From NCBI GenBank assembly GCA_963696655.1, contig CAVOLB010000124.1, positions 11,491 through 75,490 on the forward strand: a stretch of DNA of 64,000 nt. Direction: 5' to 3'. Both the position numbers and the translations under genes were made by a program. Below, one piece after another: positions 16,987 to 25,733 of this stretch. Every line of letters starts with the position of its first letter. Position 1 is the stretch's first letter. Source of the stretch: Hypericibacter sp963696655. GTDB taxonomy: Bacteria > Pseudomonadota > Alphaproteobacteria > Dongiales > Dongiaceae. The notes under the pieces are model-generated. The model made no database searches, had not been told where the DNA came from, and saw nothing but the letters and a program-made list of their open reading frames with translations.

Positions 16987-17862
16987 TCAGCGCATGAATT
17001 TCAGGGCAATCCGGACCAGCGTCGGGACCAGCCGCGGACGGATCAGGCGGCTGTCATAGCGCGCCATGCGCCGGTCGTTCTCCGACAGGCACAAGGCCAT
17101 GAGGTCGCGGGCCTTGATGTCGGTCTTGATCGCCTTGCTGCTGGTCGCGGTGAAGTTCTCTTTGCCGCCCACATCCTTCGCGGTCGCCATCCGGGCCTTG
17201 ATGCGGCCGGCGAAAATACGCATGCAGCGCAGATCGAACAGGAGTCGCCGGTGCCAGGGAAGTTGGCGGCGGTGCCAGATGCGCCAGTTCACGAAGAACA
17301 GGATATGGCGGCATTCCTCCTGGATCACCGGCTCGAAGGTTTCCACCAGCTCGAGCGGGAAGAAGCCGGACCGGCGCGCCAGCTCGAACAGGCCGAAGGC
17401 GAAGAAGCTGTCGACACATTCGCCATAGCCGGTCTGCATGAAGGCGCGCTCGGGATCGGCCGGCGGCGGATAATCGGGCTCGGCTTCGAGCTTGATGCCG
17501 TAGAACTCGACCATCTTGCTGAGGACCAGCTTGTGCCGGGCCTCTTCGCCGCCATCCATCGTGATGGCTTCGCGCAGCAGCGGATCCTGGACGGTGGCGG
17601 CATAGGTCAGGACCGCCATGGAGGCTTCGCCCTCGAAGCGCACCGCCATGTCCCAGATCGGCAGGCCGGTCAGCCGGGCGAAGGCATTCTCGTCCAGCTT
17701 GGGCCAGTCGATGACGGCGGGTTTGTAGGGATCGTGGGTGTCGAGCAGCATCCGGCAGAACAGCTGCTTATGGGATTCCGTCCCCATTGTGATCCGGCCG
17801 CCCGAGCGGCGGCCCGCGGTCAATCGACCGGCCGCCGCAGGCGACGTGCTGTCATCGGTCAT
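16987..17862 (-). CDS. Ferritin-like (diiron) domain protein
   Basis: A soluble helical protein of 291 residues. Carboxylate/histidine motifs of a four-helix-bundle diiron site are visible in order: FEGEASMAVL, GGEEARHKLVLSKMVEFYG, GECVDSFFAFGLFEL and VIQEECRHILFF, i.e. the EARH and EECRH ExxH motifs. The C-terminal third is basic (RRLLFDLRCMRIFAGRIKARM). The reaction is unknown; members of this loose family range from oxidases to uncharacterised proteins. The first 25 residues are Ser/Gly/Arg-rich and a start at the ATG for MGTESHKQLF is equally possible. It is a single gene on the minus strand, 344 bases below the coiled-coil gene and convergent with nothing. Confidence 0.7.
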   Translation of the reverse strand: MTDDSTSPAAAGRLTAGRRSGGRITMGTESHKQLFCRMLLDTHDPYKPAVIDWPKLDENAFARLTGLPIWDMAVRFEGEASMAVLTYAATVQDPLLREAITMDGGEEARHKLVLSKMVEFYGIKLEAEPDYPPPADPERAFMQTGYGECVDSFFAFGLFELARRSGFFPLELVETFEPVIQEECRHILFFVNWRIWHRRQLPWHRRLLFDLRCMRIFAGRIKARMATAKDVGGKENFTATSSKAIKTDIKARDLMALCLSENDRRMARYDSRLIRPRLVPTLVRIALKFMR

Positions 17863-18205
17863 GCGAAGCCCTTACGCCAAATCACGCCATCGTCTGGAGC
17901 TGCTGGCCCCGGCAATCGCCATGTCGAGAATGGCGTCGTCCCCCCGGGGGCCTCGGATCTGTATCTTGTGTTCTAGCAACGGCACCGCCGAGGCTGTCAA
18001 CCCCGATCGGCGCAACCCTGATGCCCGGTCATTCCCGGCCGGTTGCAAAGCCAGCCGACAACCGATCCGGGGACCGGCTCCCCACCAAAGGTAAGTCGTC
18101 CTAACTCTATTTGTTCCCGACGACCGGGCCTTTGGATTGCGACAGGCCGCCGCAGCAACCTGCCTCAGGCGCCTGACCGGTTCTGGCAGATTTCCGCCCG
18201 GACTA
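17863..18205. other. Intergenic region between the ferritin-like and coiled-coil genes
   Basis: These 343 bases hold no convincing gene. On the minus strand a perfect TTGACA (18000-17995) is followed 17 bases later by GCTAGA (17977-17972), a possible weak promoter for the ferritin-like gene. The -10 match is poor, so I treat it as tentative. Confidence 0.4.
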
Positions 18206-18982
18206 TCACGAAGCAGCCCGGCGGAGGGCGGCAGCGGCGGGCTCGACCGGGGCGGCGGGCGCCCTGGCGGGGGTGGGCTGTTCCGCGAGCTCCCGGGTCA
18301 GCTGGCCGATCCGCTGGATGATGCCCGCCACCGGCGATTGCGCCGCGCCGGGCGGCGTGAAGCTGATCTCGAGGCCGGGCTCGGTTTCGCCCTGAGCCTC
18401 CGGGAAGATCTCGTCGCCGGTCGCGATCGTCTCGCTCTCGACCTCTTCGGCGGCGAGCGTCTCGGCCGTCACGTCCTCGAACCGATCCTGCGCGGGCTCG
18501 GTTCCGGCTTCGTCCTGCGGCTCGCTCTCCTCGGATGCCAGCGTCTCGGCCGTCACATCCTCGAAGCCGTTGCGGAAGTCCTCGATGCCGGCGGGTGCCG
18601 GATCGGCTGTCTCGATTTCGGCAACCTCATCGGCCGGCGGTTTTGCCGCGAACGGCGTCTCGCCGGCCGGTCCCTCGCCGACCAGCGCGCTCGCCTTGCG
18701 GTCCATCTCGTGAAGCGCACCCATGAGGGCGTCGCCGCGACCCGTCTCGATCGCGGCCAGCAAAGTCTGCAGCATCGCCTTCACCTGGTCGTGATCCCGG
18801 CGCAGCTGCTGCAGCTCCCCGAGACATGAGCTGAGCTCGGTCTCCCGCTCGGCGCCGCGCTGCTCGATCTGATCCATCAGCTGGATCAGGCGCGCGCTGT
18901 ATTTTCCCTGCTGCTCGCCGATGGTCCCGAAATGACGCTCGGCCGCTTCGACGCGCCGGCGCAATTGCTCGATGTCGCTCAT
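18206..18982 (-). CDS. Acidic coiled-coil protein of unknown function
   Basis: I start this 258-residue protein at MSDIEQLRRRV (ATG 18982, GAGGGA just upstream), not at an upstream in-frame start. Residues 1-100 are heptad-rich and predicted coiled coil (IEQLRRRVEAAERHF, LIQLMDQIEQRGAERETEL). Residues ~125-215 are very acidic and contain a duplicated block, FEDVTAETLAS and FEDVTAETLAA, about 30 residues apart. The tail is Ala/Pro-rich. No signal peptide or membrane segment. It lies 94 bases after the last TPR-glycosyltransferase gene in the same direction, so it may belong to that operon, but I do not recognise it. Confidence 0.6.
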   Translation of the reverse strand: MSDIEQLRRRVEAAERHFGTIGEQQGKYSARLIQLMDQIEQRGAERETELSSCLGELQQLRRDHDQVKAMLQTLLAAIETGRGDALMGALHEMDRKASALVGEGPAGETPFAAKPPADEVAEIETADPAPAGIEDFRNGFEDVTAETLASEESEPQDEAGTEPAQDRFEDVTAETLAAEEVESETIATGDEIFPEAQGETEPGLEISFTPPGAAQSPVAGIIQRIGQLTRELAEQPTPARAPAAPVEPAAAALRRAAS

Positions 18983-19076
18983 TCCCTCAAACCTTTTCCC
19001 AAGCGGTTCACCCGCGACAGTCGCGGAGCCCTCCGGGAGAGACTTCACGCCCGTCCCGGTTAAGAAAGAATTGAGG

Positions 19077-22000
19077 CTAATTTTTCAGCTTTGTGACGGC
19101 GGGCCCGGCGTTTCCGGAGTCCTGGATTTCCGCCAGGAATCGCGGCAATGCCGCGGCGATGTCGGCGACCGGCGCGCGCCAGTCGCCGCGATCCCGCTGC
19201 CGGAACAGGCGATGACGCGGGTACCAGGGACTGTCCGCGCGATTGCGCATCCAGCGGAAGTCGGGCGCCTCGGCCAGGATCAGCCTGACCGGCTTGCCCA
19301 TGGCACCGGCGAGATGGCCGACGGCCGTATCGACCGTGACGACCAGATCGAGAGTGGCGAGAAGCCCCGCCGTATCGGCGAAATCGCCCAGTTCCGCCGC
19401 AACCGAACGCACCCGGCCTTCCATGCCGGCGGCGGCGATCTCGGCAAGATCGTCCTGTTTCTGCAGGGAGACGAAGGAGGCCGCGGGGGCCGCGTCGATC
19501 AGCGGCACGAACAGAGCCAGCGACGCCGAGCGCCAATGGTCGACATCGTGCCCGCGCCCGCCCTGCCAGCAGATGCCGATGCGGGGCGCTGGGTGATCGG
19601 CCAGCCGCGCCGCCCAGAGCGCGATCTTCGCCGGATCGGCCGCGAGATAAGGAATGGCCGCGGGAATGGTCTCGAGCGTGAGACCGAGACGATGCGGCAG
19701 GCTCATCAGCGGGATCTGGAAATCGACCGCGGGAAAGGCGTCGCCGCGCGGGATCAGGCGATCGACGCCGGCGAGCCCGGCGAACAGCGCGATCAGCTCC
19801 CGCTGGGCCTCCAGCAGCAGCGTCGCGCCCCGGGCTTTCAGCAAGGGCAGGAGACGCACGAACTGCAGCGCATCCCCGAAACCCTGCTCCGTATGGACCA
19901 GCAATCGCTTGCCCTGCAGCGGCTCGCCCTGCCATTCGGGCCAGGGCCATTCGCGCTTCTCCTTGTCGAGCATGCCGGTGCGCCAGCGCCATTCATACTC
20001 GGCCCATCCCTCACGGAACGCGCCGTTGGTCAGGAGCGCGTGGGCGAAGTTCCAATGTCCGATGGCATTGCCGGGAGCGTGCGTGACCGCCGCGCGCCCT
20101 GCCCGCTCCGCCGCCTCGGCATGGCCGCGACGGATCTCGATGCCGCAGAGGATCGAGGCCGTACTGCCATTCTCCGGTTCCAGCGCCAGCGCCTGGAGGC
20201 AAGCGGCGGCGGCATCGTCCCATCGCCCGAGATCGGCCAGCGCCACGGCCAGGGCCGTGTGCGCGGCGGCACGGTCGGGCGCCAGTGCGATCATCCGCTG
20301 GGCCAGACCCAAGGCGGCCTCGGGACGCGCCAGGCTCCGCTCGATCTCGACCCCTTGCGCCAGCATGTCCAGATCCCCCGGCGCCTGCTCGATCCAGGAG
20401 CGCGCGATCGCGGCCGCGTCCTCGTAGCGTCGGGCGTCGCGCAGGGCCGCGACATGGCGGCGCGCCAGCACCACATCGGCCGGTTTGAAACGGCGCGCCA
20501 CCGCAAGCGCGTCGGCCGCCTCGCCGAAGCGTCGCAAGGCCAGCAAGGCCAAGCCCTGCTTCTCCGCGAGATCGGGGCGCGGACCGGCGATGGCCTGCGC
20601 CCGCGCCAGTTGCTCGGCCGCCTCGCCCCAGGCCTTCTGCGACAGCAGGAACTTGCCGAGATTCTCGGCGGCCTGCGCATCCTCCGGCGCCAGCGCCGCC
20701 GCGCGGCGCAGCGCTTCCAGCGCCGCCTCCGGCGGGCCCGACCGGCTGAGGATCACGCCCAGCAATTGCCAGCCCATCGCATGATCGGGAAGCTCCTGGA
20801 GCAGGCGCTCGAGCTGCTGTCGCGCGTCCTCGGGCCGGCCCGCCTGGAACGCCTGCAGCGCCTCGTCGAAGCGGGCATCGGTCTTGCCGTGCTGGCGCAG
20901 CCAGGCGGTGAACGCTTCCTGGACCTGCGAGAGCGGGACCGACCAGTCGCCCGGGCGCGCCTGACGGAAGAGCGTCAGGCTCGGCCACCAGAGGCAGTCG
21001 CTGCGATCGAGCAGCCAACGCCACTCTGCGGGCTTCGGCAGCAGCACCCAGCAGGGCACGCCGAGCGCTCCGGCCATATGGGCGGTGCTGTTGTCGATGG
21101 TGATGACGAGATCGAGCGCCGCGACCTGCGCCGCAAAACCTTCGAGATCGGTCATCTGATCGAAGGTCGGGTCCTGAAAGAGCTCGATCCCCCCGGCCGC
21201 GAGAGCCGCGATCTCCGCCTTGTGGTCGCCATATTGCAGATTGACGAAGCGCACGCCCGGCATGCGCAGGAGCGGCTGCAGCAGCGGCAGCGGAATGGCC
21301 CGGCTCGTTCCCGCATTCATGGAGGCGGTGTACCAGGCGATGCCGACGCGAAGCCGATCCTTGCCGTAACGCCGGCGCGCCGCCTCGCGGCGCTTCGTAT
21401 CCACCTGAAGATAGGGGCCGCCGCGACCGGCGAAACTCGCCGGATCGGGGCGCAGATAGCGCATCAGGTCCCCAGCCGAGGATTGCGCGACGATGTCGCT
21501 GGGATATTCCGAAGCGACGACAGGCCCCAGACGGCGCGCGAGCACCTGGATACCCGGCAGCGATCGCGCCATCAGAGACAGGAGGCGCGGTTCGCATTCG
21601 ACCGCGATCTTCACCTTACCGAGCAGCTCCGGCAGCAGGCTGGCGAACATCAACTCGTCGCCGATGCCCTGCTCGTTCCAGACCAGGAGCCGCCCCTCCA
21701 GGGCTTCCCCCTGCCAGGCCGGCCAGGGCCAGTCGCGCTTCTCGGCGTCCAGCAGCCCGGTCGCCCAGCGCCAGTCGAACTCGCTCCAGCCCTCGCGATA
21801 TTTTCCGTTCGTGAGCAGGGCAAGGGCCAGATGCCAATGCGAATGGGCGCGCTGAGGGGCGACCTCGACGGCCCGGCGGCCCAGCTCCTCGGCCTCGATC
21901 GACCGGCCCTGGCGCAACCGAAGGGCCGACAGATTCAGCAGCGCCACCTCGTGGCGGGGCTCGATCGCCAGCGCCTTCTCATACTGATCGGCCGCTTCGT

Positions 22001-25000
22001 CATGCCGGTCGAAATCGGAGAGCGCGGCCCCCAGGGCCAGCATCGCCAGCTGGAACCCGGGGTCCCGGGCCAAGGCGCGCCGCGCCGCCGCCACCGCCGC
22101 TTCAGGACGGTGACGCTTGCGATCGATGACCGAGATCTCGGTGAGGATCGCCGGCTCCTCCGGATAGCGGGCGAGCATGGTCTCGAGCTGGGCCGCCGCC
22201 TCGTCGAGCCGGCCCGCGTCGCGCAACTGCTCATAGCGGCGGATGGCGGCGGTCTTCTCTTCGATCTCCGCGGCGGTGGCGCGGCGCGGCGCGGGGGCAC
22301 GGGCCGCCTTGCCCCGGCGATCGATCCACGGCGCCAACGCCTCCTGCAGCCGGGCCAGCGGCGTCGACCAGTCGCCCGGGCGTTGCTGCCGGAACAATCG
22401 GAGGGACGGCCACCAGACGCAGTCCTCCCGGTCGAGCATCCAGCGCCATTCCGGCGGATCGGGAATCAGGACCCAGCAGGGGACGCCCAGCGCGCCCGCC
22501 ATATGCGCCGTGCTGTTGTCGATCGTGATGACGAGATCGAGGGAAGCGACCTGCGCGGCGAAGCCGTCGAGATCGGTGAGGGGATCGACCGCCGGATCGA
22601 CGGCGATCGCGCCACCTCGCGCCGCGACGGCCTCGATCTCGGCGCTGTGGTCGCCATATTGCAGGCTGACGACATGCAGACGCTCGTTGCGCAGGAGCGG
22701 CAGGAAATCCGCCAGCGGAATCCGGCGACGCTCGCCATGCAGCTTGGCCCGGGTGTCCCAGGCAAGCCCGATGCGCGGGCGATCGCCGCCATCGCGCTGT
22801 CGGATCGCCTCGGCGCGCTTCGGGTCGGGCTTCAGATAGGTGCCGGATTGCCCTGCGAAGCTGGCGAGATCGGGGCGTAGATGGCGGGCGATATCCCCGG
22901 CTGCGATCTGGGCGACGATGCCGGCCGGCCATTCGCGCGTCTCGGGAGGAACCCCGGTGCGGGGAATCAGCGTGACGCCCGGGAGCGACCGGCCGAGCAG
23001 GCCGAGCAGCCTGGGGTCGCATTCGACCACCAGATCGAGCTGTTTCGAAAGCTCCGGAAGAAGACTGGAGAACATCAACTCGTCGCCGATGCCCTGCTCG
23101 TTCCAGACCAGGAGCCGTCCCTCCAGCGGTCCGCCCTGCCATTCTGGCCAGGGCCAATGACGGCGCCCCACCGCCGTGAAGTCGGTCACCCATCGCCATG
23201 CGAATTCGGGCCAGCCCTCGCGCAATTTTCCGTTGACCATGAGGGCCAGCGCCAGATGCCAATGGGCCTGGGCGTTGCCGGGATCGGCCGCGACCGCGCG
23301 CCGGCCCAGCGCCTCCGCTTCCTCCGATCGCGACTGCTCCAGGCGCAGGAGGGTCAGATTCACGAGCGCGATCACATTGCCGGGCTCGAGAGCGATCGCC
23401 CGATCATAGGCCGCGGCCGCCCCGTCGACCTCGTTCTTGCGCATCAGCGCGGCGCCCACCGCCAGATTGGCATGCACATAATCCGGATCGATGGCCTGGG
23501 CGCGACGCGCCAGATCGAGCGCTTCCTCGATCAAGGCGCCGCCGCGCTCGTCGGCGGCAGCTCCGTCGGCGGCAGCGCCGACCTGACGCAACCGCAAGGT
23601 CGAGAGGTTGGTCAGCGCCAGGATGTTGTCGGGCTGTTTCTGCCACGCCGTTTCATAGGCCGCGACCGCAGCGTCGTTGTCACCCCGGTCCGACAAGGCA
23701 TGACCCAGAGCCAGCAGGCCCGGGACGAAGGCCGCGTCCGAGAGGAGTGCACGACGGGCGAGATCGATCGCCGCCTCGACCCGTCCCCGTCGCCTTTCGA
23801 GGGTGGACAACCGCGCCAGCAGCTTGGGGTCGTTCGGAGAGCGCTTCAGCTCGAGTTCGAGCTTCGCCGTCTCGGCGGCGGACCGCTCGTCGGGCGGCAG
23901 CGCCGGCGGCGCCACCTGTCGCGTCGCGGCGGGCCTGGCGGTTTCCGCTCCGGCCTTGCCCAGATGCGGCCAGCGCTTCACCAGCACCGATCGAAGCTCC
24001 ACCAGCGGTTCCGCCCAGTCGCGCCGGCGCGCCTGCCGCAGGAGGCGCATGGTCGGATACCAGGGCGTGTCGCCGCGATCGAGCATCCAGCGGAAGTCTG
24101 GCGACCAGGGCAACAGCAGCAGCACCGCCCGGCCGAGCGCGCCCGAGAGATGCGCAACCGCGCTGTCGATGGTGACGACGAGGTCGAGATTGTCGAGCAG
24201 GGCCGCCGTCTCGGCGAAGTCCTGGAGGCTCGATCCCGCATCCAGGAGACGATCCGAGAGGCCCGCCGCCGCGATCTGTTCGCTGCCCGCCCCCTTCTGC
24301 AGGCTGATCCAGCCCGCAGGCAGATTCTCGATCAGCGGCTTCAGCTTCGTCAGCGCGATCGAGCGGTTATGGTCGTTGCGGTGCAGCGGGTTGCCCTGCC
24401 AGGCCAGACCGATCCGCGGCCGCGGAAGATCCTTGATCCGCTTCGCCCAGGCGGCGACCGCGACGGGATCGGGATGAAGGTAAGGCGCTTTCGCCGGCGT
24501 CGTCGCGATCTCGGTCGCGAAGACGCAAGGCAGGCTCATGAGCGGGACCCCTATGTCGTGGGGCGGCGGCTCGCTCCCGCGCGCCACCACGGCCACGGCA
24601 CCGGGGGTCGATCCCGCCAGGCCCAGAAGCTCGGCGGGGACTTCCAGGATGGGATGGCCTCCGGCTTGCGCCACCAGCGCCGCGTAGCGCAGGAACTGGA
24701 TCACGTCGCCGATGCCCTGCTCGGCCGTCAGCAGCACCCGCTTGCCGGCGAGCTCGGCGGGCTTGGGACGCACCGGCAAGGGCGGGCGCGGGCCGCCGAC
24801 GAACAGATTCGAGCGGAAGCGCCATTCATATTCCGCGAATCCCTCGCGCCAGTGACCGCGCCGGATATTCATCACCGCCCGATTCCAATGGAGATCCGGA
24901 TGATCGGGATCGAGGGCGAGCGCCTTGTCGAGAGAGGCGATGGCGCTGTCGACACGGCAGAGATCGTTCTCGAGCAGGCCCTTGTAGAAATTGCCGAGGA

Positions 25001-25733
25001 ACAGATTGGGCGCCAGCGCCAAGGCCCGATCGAGGGCTGCCGCAGCGCCTTTGAAATCCTCCAGCACGCGCAGGATGTCGCCCTGCACGGCATGGGCGGA
25101 GGCATAGTCGGGATCGAGCTTGACCGCGCGGTCGGCCGCCGTCTTGGCGGCCGCGATCTGTCCCAGCCCGCGCAGCGATTCGGCGAGCTGCACCTGGAAC
25201 GGTGCGGAATCGGGCCGCAGCGCCGCGGCCTTCACATATTGCGCATGCGCGGCGCGCGGATCGCCGGCGCGCGCGAGGAAGAGGCCCAGCTCGAACGCCG
25301 CCGCGGGGTCGTCGGGGCGCAGCGCCTGGACCTGGCGCGCCGCCTCGATCGCCCCGGCGATGTCGTCCTGCCGACGCCGGGCGAGGCCCAGATTGCGCCA
25401 GAGCTCCGCGTCGCGCGGCGCCAGCGTCACCGCCTTCTGCAGCAACGACGCGGCTTCTCCAAATTGCTTCCGCTTGATCTGGAGGCGCGCCAGATTGCCG
25501 AGGATCTCGGCATCCTCGGGGCGCAGCGCGATCGCCCGCTCCAGCGCCGCGAGCGCGCCCTCCTGATCGGGCGCCTGGGACCGGATCACGCCCAGAAGAT
25601 GCCAGGCCTCGCCCCGGCCGGGTTCATGCGCCACCACGCGTTCGAGCATCGCCGCAGCGGCGGCGAGATCGCCCGCGCGATAGAGCGCCAGCGCCGCGTC
25701 GAACCGGGCTTCCGGCAGTTGCGGGACGGTCAT
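19077..25733 (-). CDS. Giant protein with four tandem TPR + GT9-like glycosyltransferase modules
   Basis: This gene encodes 2218 residues. The ATG at 25733 (MTVPQLPEAR) overlaps the preceding stop as ATGA; the frame is open further upstream but that is a shadow. Four modules follow each other, each a TPR array then a GT-B domain: roughly 1-588, 590-1148, 1150-1618 and 1620-2218. Each GT-B domain starts after an (E/A)(Y/F)xWRW segment with an EQG(I/F)GD motif (near residues 330, 880, 1352 and 1945) and ends in a VDTA/IDNSTAH + HLAGA-type motif and an RLFRQ-like block. Modules 1 and 4 are of one type (SLQK..., SPWYP); modules 2 and 3 are of another (SLQYGDH, IDNSTAHMAGALGVPCWVL, WWPS). No signal peptide or membrane segment is seen, so it is probably cytoplasmic. 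Relatives are annotated only as TPR proteins; a transfer of sugars to a protein or polymer is inferred. Confidence 0.85.
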   Translation of the reverse strand: MTVPQLPEARFDAALALYRAGDLAAAAAMLERVVAHEPGRGEAWHLLGVIRSQAPDQEGALAALERAIALRPEDAEILGNLARLQIKRKQFGEAASLLQKAVTLAPRDAELWRNLGLARRRQDDIAGAIEAARQVQALRPDDPAAAFELGLFLARAGDPRAAHAQYVKAAALRPDSAPFQVQLAESLRGLGQIAAAKTAADRAVKLDPDYASAHAVQGDILRVLEDFKGAAAALDRALALAPNLFLGNFYKGLLENDLCRVDSAIASLDKALALDPDHPDLHWNRAVMNIRRGHWREGFAEYEWRFRSNLFVGGPRPPLPVRPKPAELAGKRVLLTAEQGIGDVIQFLRYAALVAQAGGHPILEVPAELLGLAGSTPGAVAVVARGSEPPPHDIGVPLMSLPCVFATEIATTPAKAPYLHPDPVAVAAWAKRIKDLPRPRIGLAWQGNPLHRNDHNRSIALTKLKPLIENLPAGWISLQKGAGSEQIAAAGLSDRLLDAGSSLQDFAETAALLDNLDLVVTIDSAVAHLSGALGRAVLLLLPWSPDFRWMLDRGDTPWYPTMRLLRQARRRDWAEPLVELRSVLVKRWPHLGKAGAETARPAATRQVAPPALPPDERSAAETAKLELELKRSPNDPKLLARLSTLERRRGRVEAAIDLARRALLSDAAFVPGLLALGHALSDRGDNDAAVAAYETAWQKQPDNILALTNLSTLRLRQVGAAADGAAADERGGALIEEALDLARRAQAIDPDYVHANLAVGAALMRKNEVDGAAAAYDRAIALEPGNVIALVNLTLLRLEQSRSEEAEALGRRAVAADPGNAQAHWHLALALMVNGKLREGWPEFAWRWVTDFTAVGRRHWPWPEWQGGPLEGRLLVWNEQGIGDELMFSSLLPELSKQLDLVVECDPRLLGLLGRSLPGVTLIPRTGVPPETREWPAGIVAQIAAGDIARHLRPDLASFAGQSGTYLKPDPKRAEAIRQRDGGDRPRIGLAWDTRAKLHGERRRIPLADFLPLLRNERLHVVSLQYGDHSAEIEAVAARGGAIAVDPAVDPLTDLDGFAAQVASLDLVITIDNSTAHMAGALGVPCWVLIPDPPEWRWMLDREDCVWWPSLRLFRQQRPGDWSTPLARLQEALAPWIDRRGKAARAPAPRRATAAEIEEKTAAIRRYEQLRDAGRLDEAAAQLETMLARYPEEPAILTEISVIDRKRHRPEAAVAAARRALARDPGFQLAMLALGAALSDFDRHDEAADQYEKALAIEPRHEVALLNLSALRLRQGRSIEAEELGRRAVEVAPQRAHSHWHLALALLTNGKYREGWSEFDWRWATGLLDAEKRDWPWPAWQGEALEGRLLVWNEQGIGDELMFASLLPELLGKVKIAVECEPRLLSLMARSLPGIQVLARRLGPVVASEYPSDIVAQSSAGDLMRYLRPDPASFAGRGGPYLQVDTKRREAARRRYGKDRLRVGIAWYTASMNAGTSRAIPLPLLQPLLRMPGVRFVNLQYGDHKAEIAALAAGGIELFQDPTFDQMTDLEGFAAQVAALDLVITIDNSTAHMAGALGVPCWVLLPKPAEWRWLLDRSDCLWWPSLTLFRQARPGDWSVPLSQVQEAFTAWLRQHGKTDARFDEALQAFQAGRPEDARQQLERLLQELPDHAMGWQLLGVILSRSGPPEAALEALRRAAALAPEDAQAAENLGKFLLSQKAWGEAAEQLARAQAIAGPRPDLAEKQGLALLALRRFGEAADALAVARRFKPADVVLARRHVAALRDARRYEDAAAIARSWIEQAPGDLDMLAQGVEIERSLARPEAALGLAQRMIALAPDRAAAHTALAVALADLGRWDDAAAACLQALALEPENGSTASILCGIEIRRGHAEAAERAGRAAVTHAPGNAIGHWNFAHALLTNGAFREGWAEYEWRWRTGMLDKEKREWPWPEWQGEPLQGKRLLVHTEQGFGDALQFVRLLPLLKARGATLLLEAQRELIALFAGLAGVDRLIPRGDAFPAVDFQIPLMSLPHRLGLTLETIPAAIPYLAADPAKIALWAARLADHPAPRIGICWQGGRGHDVDHWRSASLALFVPLIDAAPAASFVSLQKQDDLAEIAAAGMEGRVRSVAAELGDFADTAGLLATLDLVVTVDTAVGHLAGAMGKPVRLILAEAPDFRWMRNRADSPWYPRHRLFRQRDRGDWRAPVADIAAALPRFLAEIQDSGNAGPAVTKLKN

